From the NCBI GenBank assembly GCA_022494885.1, contig JAGVSM010003740.1, positions 186,001 to 250,000 on the forward strand: a stretch of DNA of 64,000 bases, read 5' to 3'. Numbering within the stretch: position 1 is the stretch's first letter; the number at the start of each line of letters is the position of its first letter. Of the stretch, positions 11,096 to 22,204 are shown one piece after another. The notes under the pieces are model-generated. The model was not told where the DNA came from and did not search any database. It saw nothing but the letters and a program-made list of their open reading frames with translations. The position numbers and the translations under genes are program-made. Origin of the DNA: Micrasema longulum. Taxonomy: Eukaryota > Arthropoda > Insecta > Trichoptera > Brachycentridae.

Positions 11096-11936
11096 CAAAT
11101 TCGGAAAAAAAATATCAGCCCATCCTATTGCCAATATCTATCACAAGTGTTCATTTCAGTATAGGAGTATTATTATTGAAATTCCACAAATAATTCCGAG
11201 GCAATATTTTTTTTTATATAAGAATTATAGAATTTGAGATAAAAATATAGAAGTACGAAAATCACTGAAAGGGAACCGGTGAAAAGAAAAGTGACAAATA
11301 CATAAATAAATTTCTATTTCAATAATATTTCACAAATAAGGCTATGAGGAAATAACTTCGGAAAACATATCGGAAATTTCTTAAAAGTGTAAACAAAATA
11401 AGTCGATCGGAAAACCATGATATTCCTACTCAAAAGATCCAGATTTACATTTTTGAACAGAAGGGTTCCTGAAATCATACTAAATAAAAATAATGTGTTT
11501 GATATTAGCATTTACGATATGGAATAAAATTATCATCATATTGTGCCATAAATTTAAGATAAGACATTATATCGTATTTACTGCATTTTGTGGTTACCTA
11601 CCGTATTGTATGGGACTCGTCGCACATTATTCATTCAGTGTGTATCAGTTAAATTTTAAAAATTTTAAAATAAAATAAAATATTAAGTATTTAGATAATA
11701 TTAATATATATTATAGTCAAGGATGTATTCTATCTCCATCTTCGAACATTGATTTAATGATCATAAGCACAGCAGATACAGTGGGGTTGATTGTTTTAGC
11801 AAAAATGTGGTCGACACAAGTTTTTGCTTCATGTGTCACACTTGCTGGTACATAAATTAATGATGTAAATTTTGTTTGTGCAATGTATATCTGTACTAAA
11901 CGAACATATATATATATATTTTTTCTATTTTTGTTT
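11096..11936. other. No recognisable gene
   Basis: AT-rich sequence. Short chance frames occur on both strands without domain resemblance. Confidence 0.4.
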
Positions 11937-11937
11937 G

Positions 11938-12100
11938 CACTGCAACAGGCCAGAAGGCCTAATTACAGTAGTGATTTACGTCATGGAACACCCAGGCTTG
12001 AGAAAAATCACATTTTATTTTTGAGTTCTCACCAAGAATCGAACCCGGAACCTTCCGTGTGTGAGTCAAGCGTCTTGACCACTACACCACGGAGGCCGCC
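11938..12100 (-). repeat. tRNA-Val-like SINE (family V)
   Basis: Reverse copy of 4637-4800. The plus strand reads GCAACAGGCCAGAAGGCC, CCAGGCTTGAGAAAAATC, then AATCGAACCCGGAACCTTCC (the B box) and CACTACACCACGGAGGCC (the A box). The tail lies at ~11938. A LINE C-terminal fragment follows within 40 bp. Confidence 0.85.
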
Positions 12101-12129
12101 ATTTTCATAGTTTCAACACTAGAAATAAA

Positions 12130-12445
12130 GATAGGTTAGTTGTGCCCACTACTAGACTGCAAAAAATTAATAATTTATTTGCCTTAAACTGCATACGATT
12201 CTACAAGCTACCTCTTGAAATTCAGGCTTTGCCAACAAAAAAAAAAAAAGATTTCTTCAAGCATAGGCTGTTTGGAAAGAGCTACTATAGAGTCGAAGAA
12301 TATTTGCAGGACAAGACAGCTTGGAATGAGGAACTTCAGCCCTACAAGAAATCGGATTCAAAAAATGTTTTCTTGCTGGTGGTAAAAATTAAAGCATTAA
12401 ATTGTACTGCAAATTTTCTTAAAAATGCACCAAAAAAATAATTTG
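12130..12445 (+). mobile_element. LINE ORF C-terminus fragment
   Basis: An open frame from ~12142 to 12441 encodes VPTTRLQKINNLF, IRFYKLPLEIQALP and KSYYRVEEYLQDKTAW. The pattern FYNKLP...K.L..K.YYSVDEYL.DK.AW closes many insect LINE ORFs. The rest of the LINE is missing upstream, replaced by the SINE V copy. A poly-A stretch codes for the run of Lys in the middle. Confidence 0.7.
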
Positions 12446-12464
12446 ATAAAACGCACTACTTTGT

Positions 12465-12665
12465 TTGACGTCACTGGTTCATATGAACCAGCCAATGATG
12501 CGAGAGTCAGGAAGGGTATCCGGTTGGCTTACCGCAAACGAACCAATGGGGAGAACTAACGGAGAACAACCTCTGACGTCACACGCGGAGTTATTTCAGA
12601 AATACAAAACATGAAGATAATCATAGCGCTGATAATACGATTAGTAAAAAAACATTTTTTTTGGG
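12465..12665. repeat. Repeat with paired TGACGTCA sites and an R3 block
   Basis: TGACGTCA (a CRE-type palindrome) occurs at ~12470 and again at ~12573. The first is followed by GGTTCATATGAACC, a 14-base palindrome. The last 80 bases match the R3 repeat at 4235 and 5005. Confidence 0.45.
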
Positions 12666-13650
12666 CTCAGTTTATTAGTCCTTAAAGAAATAAAAAAAAG
12701 AAAAAAAAAGACAGTGAATTTCTACATTGGATTTGTGTTTATTGATTATAATTTATCGATTTAAGTTTGTTGATTTGATTTGTGTTGTTTATTAAAAAGT
12801 TGATTTACTAATTGTTGAACTGTTTTATATAGTTATGATTTAATTGACGTTTATAATAGATTTTAAGAATCATATGTAAAGAATAATATACTACTTCTAA
12901 ACTTACAAAAGTTATATATGGCACAAGTGCTAATATACACGTAAAAAACAAATGGAGATTTACTTTTTAACGACGACGATAAAGAGAAAAAGTATTATAA
13001 ACTTCTAATTGATTTTTCTAAAAAAACTCGGTTTCCCGTCAAAACACATAAATCTAATTACGGTAGCCATTTCGGTAATACAAAGAGTGCTTCTGAGAAA
13101 ATCTATGGTCAAATGAATATCTTCTTTGGCTTTTGTTCCGAAAAGCTTGATTTAAGATGACGGTCACGGACCTCCCACAAAGTAATATTGCGAGAAGGGA
13201 GAACCAGCCATACAATAAGGAACCCTACAGATATAATCTAGGCTGCGAAATACTGCCCATGGAACTTACGTATTTGGAAAACTTCGAAACTTTGGACAAA
13301 TAAATAAAAAATCTCAATGAAATATAGTTTTTCATTGACGGGAGCATGGAGATTAGATATTATTTAGAGCTGCTACTGATCTTTAATCATGAGCACAGTT
13401 GAGATTGTTAGATTGATAAATTCATCAGATTTAAAAATATTAAAACCATTTAAAAAATACGAGCTGGAAAAAAAAAATAATAACATAATACTAAATTTTA
13501 CTTAACGTTTCATATTTTTTTTAATGTATAATTTGATGATGATATAAAATAATTATTCTCCTGAAAACAATATTATGAACTGCATTATTTTTTGACATGA
13601 ATTTTAGTGCAGAGTACACATTTTCATTAAAACACAGCTGTCGGCCCGTC
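12666..13650. other. No recognisable gene
   Basis: AT-rich. A more balanced patch at 13150-13300 gave no domain resemblance in any frame. Confidence 0.4.
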
Positions 13651-13719
13651 ACTTTTCAATTTCGAAAATACAAATAAGTATAAATAATAATAATAAATAT
13701 CTCTATATTAATACATATA

Positions 13720-13990
13720 TTTATGTATTACATAATGTGTGTACACATGTATGTATATGTGTGCGTGTAAGGATGCATATGCATGTGTATGTATGTGTGT
13801 GTATTTATATATGTAAAAATATTAAATATCTTTCTTTTCCTTCTTTTTACTTATTTTTGTTTCTTTAAGTTTTTCTTATATTATTCGTACTTTTAATCTT
13901 ATGTATATACTTGTGTTACACTGCTGCACTTAAATGTATTACTAATAAATGGAAAAGCCCGTAGGGCGTATAAACAGATAAATCAATAGG
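13720..13990 (+). mobile_element. LINE 3' UTR with TATG repeats and terminal hairpin
   Basis: A (TATGTG)-type microsatellite at 13725-13805 is followed by a T-rich UTR, then CACTGCTGCA, then AAAAGCCCGTAGGGCGTA at 13953-13970 and an A/T-rich tail. The order matches 32760-33117 closely. No coding part is present. Confidence 0.75.
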
Positions 13991-14019
13991 CTATGACGTG
14001 CATGAAGTACTTCTTCTAC

Positions 14020-14140
14020 CATCACGCAATTTCTCCGTAGAAGTAGGCAGAGAGAATGGACCGCTATATACGTCTGACCTGGCATCCATTCCTAGCTTTT
14101 TACACATTCGTTCATCTTATCATGCATGCCCAAGAAGTAA
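14020..14140 (-). mobile_element. RTE-like LINE 3' end
   Basis: On the plus strand it reads CCATCACGCAATTTCTCCG, GTAGGCAGAGAGAATGGACC, CTGACCTGGCATCC and TTCATCTTATCATGCATGCC. This is the 3'-terminal segment of the family at 35135-36079, in the same orientation. Confidence 0.75.
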
Positions 14141-14229
14141 AAAAAACTTATTAATAATAGTGAATGTGGATTAATTTTACTTATTAATTTTAATTAATTA
14201 ATTGTAGACACAAAAAGACAATAAGTCAA

Positions 14230-14350
14230 GATAAGTCTCTTTAGATCAATTCTTGTGACCGAGGAATAATACAGTGAAAATTACCCCTTTAAATGAACTT
14301 TTTATTTCGACCTTGCTGGAGATCGAACCCAGGAGATTACAATGGGAAGT
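14230..14350 (-). repeat. tRNA-like SINE (family G), fragment
   Basis: It has CCTTGCTGGAGATCGAACCC, a B-box complement like that at 9430, preceded by an A/T-rich body. The promoter head is only partly preserved. Confidence 0.5.
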
Positions 14351-14404
14351 TAGAGTTGTTTTTAATTGTCTATGAAATAATATCGAGTTTCTCTACAAAA
14401 AAAA

Positions 14405-14560
14405 ATTGATGCGTGTCAAAAGTCGGAATAATCGGCGCGCGTGCTTGAGAAGATGTATGAATGTAGAGGAAGCGAGATCTGTATGCAAAGATAGAGTGAT
14501 GTGGCGTTCCATCCTCTCTGCCTACCTTTACGGGGAAACGGCGTGATGGTTTGTTGTTGT
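14405..14560 (+). mobile_element. RTE-like LINE 3' end
   Basis: The translation gives SRNNRRACLRRCMNVEEARS and CKDRVMWRSILSAYLYGE, nearly the same as the C-terminus of the element at 35172-35381. It lies head-on to the copy at 14020-14140. Confidence 0.8.
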
Positions 14561-14619
14561 TTTAGTTGTTTAAAGATTGGTATTTTCTGATTAAAGAAAC
14601 TGGTCCAAGAAGTATGTAA

Positions 14620-14870
14620 GATTAAAATAATATTCACCATCATCGTCACTCTTCTTTCTGCACCCTGTGGTGCATAGGACACTGCATTAGTATACTAAGT
14701 GTAGCGTATTTTAATCAACTGTATCATGAAGGAAGGGTGATCAGTCTTACGCTTCAAGTGCCGTCCAGGAACGATGAAAATTGAAAGGACCTTTGAAATC
14801 TATATTTCATGCGCGTCCTGCTCGGAATCGGACCAAGGTTATCTCAAGAAGTGTAGGCCAACCACTTTTC
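14620..14870 (-). repeat. SINE family M
   Basis: It starts with a decayed CATCATCGTCACTC tail, then CCCTGTGGTGCATAGGACAC, GATCAGTCTTACGCTTC and the AAATCTATATTTCATGCG block. It ends in a B-box complement (GGAATCGGACC). Confidence 0.75.
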
Positions 14871-15954
14871 AACGAGGCGGACTTATCTTCACTCGATTTC
14901 GTTATTCGGGATTTTGCTTGAGAGCATTCATCGAGTGGAAAATACTCGTCCAAGGTTTTGGTTCTATTTCACAAAAAAAATATGTGAGCCTTGATTTCCA
15001 TTTTCCATACTCAAAAATGTCAGCTCTCTTTGTTGCAATATACGTATGTAAAAGTGATTATTTGTTCCATACATAAAATATTGTTTTTGCTAAATATGTT
15101 TAGAATGTGCAAATATTGAATATCAAATCTGTATTTAGTATTTACGTTGAACTTCGAGGCTTGTTTGTTTACTGTCAAACATGTTGAGTTTAGTTAACTC
15201 AAAGCTTACCTGCTCGTGGAAACTTGCCAAGGAATAGGAAATCAAGTCTTCATTGTTTAAAGACTCATTGCATCATGTCTGGGAAGGAGAGATTTCCGGA
15301 GTTTAACTAAGCTTCGTTTATCTTGGCTACGTTCTAAAACTAGATAACCGGCACTTCTAAACTACAGGAATTATAAATTAGACAAATAATCCTGAGCTTA
15401 AAGATTTAATGATGCGTTTATTAAGAATGCAATGTATTTAAGAATGTTCAATAAAATGCTAATTTAAATGTATTTTTTTTCTACAACATTTTACTGTCAA
15501 GAACTTGCGCTACCTATTTAGAACCACACCGTTTAATAAATAAAAAACTTTACTTTATTAACATTTAAAATTAGCATTAATTATTATTGGTTAATTAATT
15601 AAATTACTTGTTTAGTCTCAATTATTGTAGTGCTTTTTTGTACGATGTTTTTATTTCATAAATAAGTATAATTGATGAACTAAAGGTTCTTATGGCCCAA
15701 TTAAGTAAAAAATAAATAAATTTCCGAGAAAATACGAATGTCCCGAAAAAAAAACAATAAAATCATAAACTTTTTAAAAGTGGGGCAAAGATGTTGTTAA
15801 CATTCATAGTTTGAAGCTACAGACTCGCTTAACTTGTTAGTAATCCGAAAAAAGATTCTAAATCCCCGACTACGAGGAAAAAAAGCGATAATTTCCGAGA
15901 CGGCAAACAAAAACAACAAATTCTGCCTCTCGATTGATACTGGAACATCAGAAG
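14871..15954. other. No recognisable gene
   Basis: AT-rich. A short stretch at 14910-14990 (AGTGGAAAATACTCGTCC ... TTCTATTTCAC) loosely resembles 25000-25080 and 26490-26560 and may be another small repeat family. Confidence 0.35.
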
Positions 15955-16110
15955 TTAAGCTGACGCTTTCTTAAGCGACGCTTTCTTAGGCGACGCTTTT
16001 TCAAGTGGCGGTTAGAGCGTCCCGGCGGTGACGCCAGCGTCCGGCGCTTAGCGCGAAAGCTCCACTAATCCGTCCGTGCGGGTTTATCGCGAGTTAACCG
16101 AGTACAAAGC
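15955..16110. repeat. GC-rich patch with 15-bp tandem repeats
   Basis: Three copies of a ~15-bp unit (GACGCTTTCTTAAGC and variants) occupy about 15962-16006. A CpG-rich block with GGCGCTTAGCGC follows. The GC content contrasts sharply with both flanks. No protein-coding frame with a recognisable domain was found. Confidence 0.6.
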
Positions 16111-16415
16111 TTTCTAAGAGCGTTGAAAGAGAATTTGAACAAATAACTACTTAATCGAAACGATAAAAAAAATACGTTTTTAAACGTAAAAATTATTAAT
16201 TTAATGAAAGTCTAAAATATTTCAATCGATCTAAAAAAGTAGAGTGATTTTTTAATGAAATATTTTTCAATCACATCTTTCAATGCATAATTTTTTTAAC
16301 CAGAAAAATTTCATTTATTAGAGATTATTTCAATAAAACTAAAATGTGACTAATTGAAAAAAAAATGTTACGTTAATTAAAAAAAAAAACTGAAATACAA
16401 AATCTGATTCTGAGT
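16111..16415. other. No recognisable feature
   Basis: AT-rich, with A runs at 16360-16390. Confidence 0.4.
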
Positions 16416-16419
16416 GCTT

Positions 16420-16475
16420 CGGACTTATAAATTAAAGGTCTGCGGTTCAAACCCCGCTCTTCTACAAAAGGTTCG
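16420..16475 (+). repeat. tRNA-like SINE head (family L), fragment
   Basis: It reads TGCTTCGGACTTATAAATTA, then AAGGTCTGCGGTTCAAACCC (B box), matching the head at 42590-42650. The body is absent. Confidence 0.65.
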
Positions 16476-16499
16476 TATAAAATAGGACAGAATGATTTC

Positions 16500-17015
16500 A
16501 TTTCCATATTTTGTTCTTAAATGTTTTTTCCGGCTCATGTGTCAGAATTATCACAAAACGCCCCTGGCTACCGCATCCGTGACACGCCAAACCCTCTCTT
16601 TCGTGTGCCAGTCACTTGTTCAAACAATGCCCAGAACTCTTCACTTATAAATTTAGCTCGTGAGCTCGTTGAACTTTCCGAATACCAATCCTTTCGATCG
16701 CAATAAATTAACATTAAAAATGCGAATATTTAAAAAAAACATTTGTACCTAGTTATTTACCTCCACATTAATGAAATGTATGATGTATTTTTGACACTTG
16801 CGCATGCACATGCACCCACACAACCTTATAGCAGCTGCAACACACACTCAAACTCACCCTCACAAATAATCTCAAACACATGCACACACAGATATATAAA
16901 ATAACTGATTTTCATTTTACGTATTTCTGTGGATACCTGTCATTTGTTTTATTCTCTGAATATTTAATTTAACATATTTTTAATCTGTGTGACTGTTGAC
17001 TTCACCATTAAATAA
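16500..17015 (+). mobile_element. Probable LINE C-terminus and 3' UTR
   Basis: A frame at 16521-16706 encodes GYRIRDTPNPLFRVPVTCSN and ends in RSQ followed by a stop. The pattern Y-x-[LI]-R-x-T...LFRVP...S.INLAR is like the final part of several insect LINE ORFs. A CA-rich stretch (16795-16890) and an AAATAAAATAAAAC end at ~17010 fit a 3' UTR. There is no RT signature, so the call is tentative. Confidence 0.45.
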
Positions 17016-17019
17016 AATA

Positions 17020-17770
17020 AAACTTGTAAACTCTCTCAATAGTTAAGTGTAGATATTTAGTCAATTTTTGATTTTTTTAAAAATATTTATGTTCATCAAT
17101 ATTTTGTTCCATAATAAAAACATAATATACCAACAACATGTTCAAATACAATTGATTTTCTCAAATTAAACGGTTTGGAAAAGTAAGGAGAAATTGTCTT
17201 AAGGTATTATGCCCGCCTTTCTGCATATCTATGTAAATTGCACATGTATATAAAGTGATTGCATAAATAAATAATAAATTAAACAGTTCTAAATCTCTGT
17301 TGAAATAACTGTAAATGTTGTTTTCAAATTAGATATGTTTCGCTTTCCGCTATCTTTGTTGACTTAAACAATGTTCAAGTCTGACTTATTATGAAACAAT
17401 TAAAGGTATTGTTTCTCGTAATTTATACATTTCCATGGGACGGACAAGTTCCGGAAATAAATACCCCATGCAAATATAAATTTGTCAAATTTGATTTTGG
17501 TTATGCCAAATAAAACGCGACATTCCGGGGATGAAATCATAAATTATCATTTCATAATAGACGATAATAATTGTATTGTGGCTTTTGTGTGATTATTTGC
17601 ATAATATCCGGGATTTTGATTTCAAATTAATTATTCCTTTTATTAAACGTTTATTATTTAAAATATGAAAACCACTTTTTCATTTATTACGCGCATATGT
17701 TTTGTTAGAAAAAAAATCAATCTGCAATTAAAAAATGCAGCAAAGATATTTGAAAAATACACTGTTACAC
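17020..17770. other. Apparently unique DNA, balanced patch 17330-17640
   Basis: No gene or repeat is recognised. The 17330-17640 segment looks less decayed and less low-complexity than its flanks and contains the two octamer motifs listed separately. Confidence 0.35.
17468..17602. promoter_or_regulatory. Pair of POU-type octamer motifs
   Basis: ATGCAAAT is at 17468-17475 and its complement ATTTGCAT at 17595-17602. These are consensus octamers bound by POU-domain factors. One such site is expected by chance in this much AT-rich DNA, so two within 135 bp is only suggestive of an enhancer. Confidence 0.25.
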
Positions 17771-17774
17771 AGTT

Positions 17775-18000
17775 ATCATCATCATTGCCATTTCCTTTCC
17801 GCACTTATGGTGCCTAGGACACTGCATTGGTACACCAAATGCGGTGTCAGTCGTACGCTTCAGGTCCCAGTCCAGGGAATATGAAATATTCTAGTGTGAA
17901 AACACCCTTTCGAATAAATATTTTTAATCAACCATGCCGGAAATCGAACCCAAAACCTTCTGCATGGTAGACAAACGCGCTGACTGTTTTTGAGGTCTAT
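17775..18000 (-). repeat. SINE family M, near-full copy
   Basis: It has ATCATCATTGCC, TTATGGTGCCTAGGACAC, GCATTGGTACACCAAATGCG, CCCAGTCCAGGGAATATG and AACCATGCCGGAAATCGAAC. It ends with GGTAGACAAACGCGCTGAC. The (ATG) tail is at the left end. Confidence 0.85.
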
Positions 18001-18934
18001 TTTTTATAGTTTTGATTTCCTGATCCCCATAGAAGTTGCATGTAACATAATTCAGGTTTAACAAATGCTTTATACATTAGAATATTGTTACAGATGTTCA
18101 AATCTGTAATTATATTTTATTGGTAAAATAAGTATTTCTAAGAGTTTGAAAATACAATAAAGAAGAAAAACACACCGCTAATGAAATATTGATTGGTAAT
18201 AAAATGTTAACGAGATCTAGAATTACTATTTAACTTCAAGAGGCAAAGGCTGGTTAGCAAAATGGTTGAATTTCTCCCCTGGGCAATATTTTCACAGAGA
18301 GCTTTTGGGCTTAACGACCGATAAACACTTTCTCCTTCGATACCGAAATGAAAAACAAATGACTAATTACGCCCAAAGTTGGGGGGAATAAATTTTGATA
18401 ACGTTTCGATATTTACGGCGTTCATCTTCAGAGATAAATGACTTTGAAGAATTATCTCGCTAAATTGCTCGTTAAAACCGAAATGACGGTGCCGTTTGTG
18501 AAAAATTGGCTTTCTAAGTATCCTACTTTAGTATGGTTTTCTAAGATATAACAAAAGTTATTCCTTGTTTAAGGGATCCTAAAAAATCACTCGTAAAAGA
18601 CCTTTTTACTCAGATTTTAACGATATTTCTTCATAAGTTCAGAGGCCGTTAAATATACGGATTATTTTGTGAACACGCACATTTGAATAAAGAAAATCCA
18701 AGAAAATCTAATAAAAACGAAAAACACATTGTTTCACATTTTTAAATTAGTTATATCGTATTTCATAATCGCATTACAAAAAAATATTCTAAATAATAAA
18801 ATCTGACTAAGGTAAATAAGTAAGTTACCATAACAAAGGAGTATTTCACTTATATTCTGCTTGTAAATCCTGATTAGCTTACATGTCCTACTAAATGGCA
18901 TTTAATAAAAAAATTGATTGCATCTCCGATTTAC
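18001..18934. other. Apparently unique DNA
   Basis: No gene or repeat recognised. The stretch 18240-18500 is more balanced in composition but has no recognisable coding frame. Confidence 0.4.
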
Positions 18935-19085
18935 ACATCTAATGGTGCATAAGGTACACTAGTACACCAATCGCATCGTTTATTGATCATTTTTGTAACA
19001 TGAAGGTAAGATGATCAGTCTTGCGTTTCAGGTACCAGTCCTGGGACTATGAAATAGCGTTGAAAACCGTTTATAATCGAAATAA
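18935..19085 (-). repeat. SINE family M, headless copy
   Basis: It carries TAATGGTGCATAAGGTACAC, TAGTACACCAATCGCATCG, GATGATCAGTCTTGCG and CCAGTCCTGGGACTATG. The tRNA-like head is missing. Confidence 0.75.
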
Positions 19086-19439
19086 TTAAGTGAAAATCCA
19101 AGATTTTACGTTAAATTAGGTTGGTATCGTATCAACAAAATACAATTGAACTCGATCAGAGGTTGTATTAGGAAACGTTTTCCCCACACGATTTCGTAAC
19201 CTAGCCGAGTTGAATTGCAGGTTTTGTCAGTTAGCAATCGTAAGTAATCAACTTATAAGATTATTATTACCTGTTTTATGTACCAATAAGTAAAACATCG
19301 TATGTTAAAAATGCTTTTTTTCGTAGGACTTTTTCAATGTACAATACAAAATTTAAAAATATAGATTACACAAACATCACTCTGTCAGATTTAAAATTTA
19401 CACTAAAATGTATTATGTAACTTAGTAGACATTATAATA

Positions 19440-19760
19440 ATAAATATGTACATCTCCCCTCCCCTCCTTATCCTCTCTTCAAGCATTTTGTCCTTATCCC
19501 GCCCAATTTACAGTAACTTAATGTTCTTAAAATAAATATTAAAAAAATCTTTGATTATTGAGTACATGAAAATAACATTGTTATATGTATAAATTGTATG
19601 TATTTATTTGATATGTAATATATTTTCTTTACTAACTTTGTATACTATGTGGAAATCTGTTATTAGTTCTGAGTTTATATACTATATCTGTTTGTTTATT
19701 GAAAAAATATGTATGTTGAACTGTTGATTTCCCAAATAAAATAAAATAAATAAAAATTAT
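19440..19760 (+). mobile_element. LINE 3' UTR
   Basis: A pyrimidine-rich start, T/A-rich middle and an end of AAATAAAATAAAATAAAT near 19733-19752 fit the LINE tails in this window. No coding part was recognised. Confidence 0.45.
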
Positions 19761-19825
19761 AGAATAATTTTATTAGTTTCTTATGCGTACTAACGTATAG
19801 AACATTTTTGGTAAGTGGATATGAA

Positions 19826-19985
19826 AATCTAGGCATGTACAGGTCTTATGAACTGCCATTGGCTGGTTAAAGTGGCCACTTTGAACATCCACATTTTCTC
19901 AACTCTTCTATCTGTTGACTTTTATGAAGTAAAAGAGCTGAAACCTTTATCATGCGGGTGAGATTTTTCATTATTTTTAATAGAA
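19826..19985 (+). repeat. Foldback-family arm
   Basis: It has TCTAGGCATGTACAGG, GCCATTGGCTGGTTAAAGTG, ATCTGTTGACTTTTATGAAG and GAAACCTTTATCATGCGGG. The opposite arm is missing. Confidence 0.8.
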
Positions 19986-20129
19986 GTGTTGCCTATTTTT
20001 TGCCTTGCTTATTATGTACAAGGCATATATTAACAGCAAAAGGTATGTTCCTTCTAATTTTTTCGATTTTAGTGTGATGAACTGGTGGTAAAAAAATTAC
20101 AGGAGAAGCCGGACTATTGACCAGCGTCA

Positions 20130-20730
20130 ACAGACCTTCCTTTCTACTTTGAGAGCGGCATTTTGTGTCCTATTTTATTTATTTCAACAATCACCTCTAC
20201 TATTTTTACCATGTATGATATTACCTCGAGCGATCAGTCTTTAAGACTTATTACTGTTACGATATCTTCTAGGTCCTCATTCAGACTTCTACATCGCACC
20301 TCCAGCTGCATTCGCTCTAAGCTGAAGATGGAGCAATGCATCAACAAATGAGGGACATCTTGTGGTGTCTCGTCATCACATGGACAGCTATTGATTTCTG
20401 AGAGCAACGGTGAAGATAGCTCATAAAACCTCCGTGGCCTGTAAGGATTTGAGTCAGTTCGTAGCTAACTTGCCGCGTTTTCTTGAAATCAAAAGCATGA
20501 AAGATTGTCGGAAAAAATATCTTAGTTACCTGTCCAGTAGTTTCACTTAAATACCGGTCGTTCCAGAGCTTAAGCGTTCTGCCTCGTATTTTCTTTTTGG
20601 CAAAATTTAAAGAAAATCTGTCAAAATCAGGAGCGGTTTTCTTGAGAGAAGCTTCTCGAGCCTTTTCATCTGCTTTTTCATTGCCTTGAATTCCGTGGGT
20701 GAGATTCATTCGACTGAACCAATTCACCTA
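20130..20730 (-). pseudogene. LINE RNase H/C-terminal fragment (I/R1-like)
   Basis: This is the end of a LINE ORF2 with an RNase H-like motif. An open frame (20341-20727) reads IQGNEKADEKAREAS, the hallmark GNEKAD of the RNase H active-site helix, and then LTQILTGHGGFMSYLHRC. A frameshift near 20385 moves the match to another frame, which gives CPCDDETPQDVPHLLMHC (a Cys/His knuckle: C-x-C, H-x3-C... spacing) and IFSLERMQLEVRCRSL. The usual catalytic upstream part is missing. A Cys/His motif after RNase H is known in I- and R1-group elements. Confidence 0.8.
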
Positions 20731-20734
20731 TTAA

Positions 20735-21240
20735 CCCTACCGAGTTTTAAGAATTATAAAAAAAAAGTACACAGATTATTCAGATAGGCCTAAATTATTT
20801 AATTGATTTGAAATCAATATTACGCAAGTTTTTGAAAATGATATTTATAGACTGAAACGCATTTATATTTATAGTTTTTCAGAATCCAAGAAATTAGTTT
20901 ACAAAAGTAAACAAAAACTAGATCACCTTAAACTGATAGTAAATCAAAGTTTACCAGCACGTTTCCAATACAAAAAAAACACCAAATTATTGTAAAAAAC
21001 AAAGCAATACTTCGAATTGAAAAACAATATCACGAATCATTAAAAAAATGAGAAATAATAGATAAACATATTTTTACACTTAAAATTGATTTTGATGAGG
21101 TAGTTACGAGTATTAAATCGTCTGCTTTTTTGCTCCAGACCGGTAGAGTCCTTACCTTGGCAGGAAGAACATTAAACAGCCTCGGTAAGCAAGTTCAGAT
21201 AATGAACTTCAAATTCCTCATACATTTTACTTTCAAAAAA
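20735..21240. other. No recognisable feature
   Basis: AT-rich; nothing supported. Confidence 0.4.
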
Positions 21241-21244
21241 TAAA

Positions 21245-21302
21245 TAATAGAGATGTCCTATGCAACTTTACACCCGGAAAAGGAAATGGTGATGATGATG
21301 AA
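21245..21302 (+). repeat. SINE family M, 3' end only
   Basis: It reads GATGTCCTATGCAACTTTAC, then CCGGAAAAGGAAATGG and TGATGATGATGA, the tail end of family M. Confidence 0.65.
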
Positions 21303-21304
21303 AA

Positions 21305-22055
21305 ACGCTATTATGAAAACCGATTTCGCGCTATCTTTAAACAGTTCGATTTCACCCTTCCATTATTAAGTCGATTCCACTTTAACCAATAATTGAAATT
21401 TGTAATCATTTAAGGTACAAAGTGCGCGGAACGTTTCCCAATTATTTTGTAAATCCGGCGTTCATCTCTCACGGAGAGACACAGGTGGGTTAGATGGCCT
21501 TAAACACAGATTATTAAGGGGAATGTGGATAGTAAAATCGAAACACTTCCCACGGTACTGATTTGAATATTGAAAACGTATTAATTTAAACGCTTTCGTT
21601 TAGCGATCATTTACATAAAAAAATTGCCGTTGTTAAAACTGCAAAAAAATGCTGTTGATTATTAATATTCAAAGTATTAACATTTTAATGCATATTAGTA
21701 GATATGTCGATCTATCTTTATAAAAACTTACTGACTTTGTGTGTACAAGTAACAAGTCTTACCCTTTCTCTTCGTAAGGACACTAATTACATTTACATTC
21801 ACAAAAAAATTGAGTTGCATAGTGAGATTTACATGTTAGTAAAATTAATGTCCTTACAAAGAGACGGATATGTCTATGAATCGGCATAGAAAAGCCGAGA
21901 AAGATTTAAAAACATTTATTAAATGTTTCTCAAGTCAAAAAATATAACGTAAAAAAGCAAAAATAATAACGATTTCCAGAATTTCCTTACGGTGTAGGGC
22001 CCACTTTTATTAAATAATCGGAAAGTATTTCGATTATTTTTTATGACATGCGGGC
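21305..22055. other. Apparently unique DNA
   Basis: A balanced patch at 21310-21600 has no recognisable frame. The rest is AT-rich. Confidence 0.35.
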
Positions 22056-22059
22056 AGGA

Positions 22060-22140
22060 TATGTTTTTTCTTTAAAAATGATTTATTGCACTGCAAAAAC
22101 ATCTATTTAGATAACGTGTCCGAAATCGAACCCATGAACG
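22060..22140 (-). repeat. tRNA-like SINE head remnant
   Basis: GTGTCCGAAATCGAACCCAT is a B-box complement like those of family M, preceded by an A/T stretch. Too short to assign firmly. Confidence 0.4.
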
Positions 22141-22204
22141 GACAATAAAAAAATACCCACAATATAACAAAATAAATATATAATTTAAATTATGTTTTGA
22201 CTTT

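Noticed and set aside
20341..20727. A host RNase H-like gene
   Set aside because: The GNEKAD motif continues into a LINE-type Cys/His tail after a frameshift, so it is a LINE remnant.
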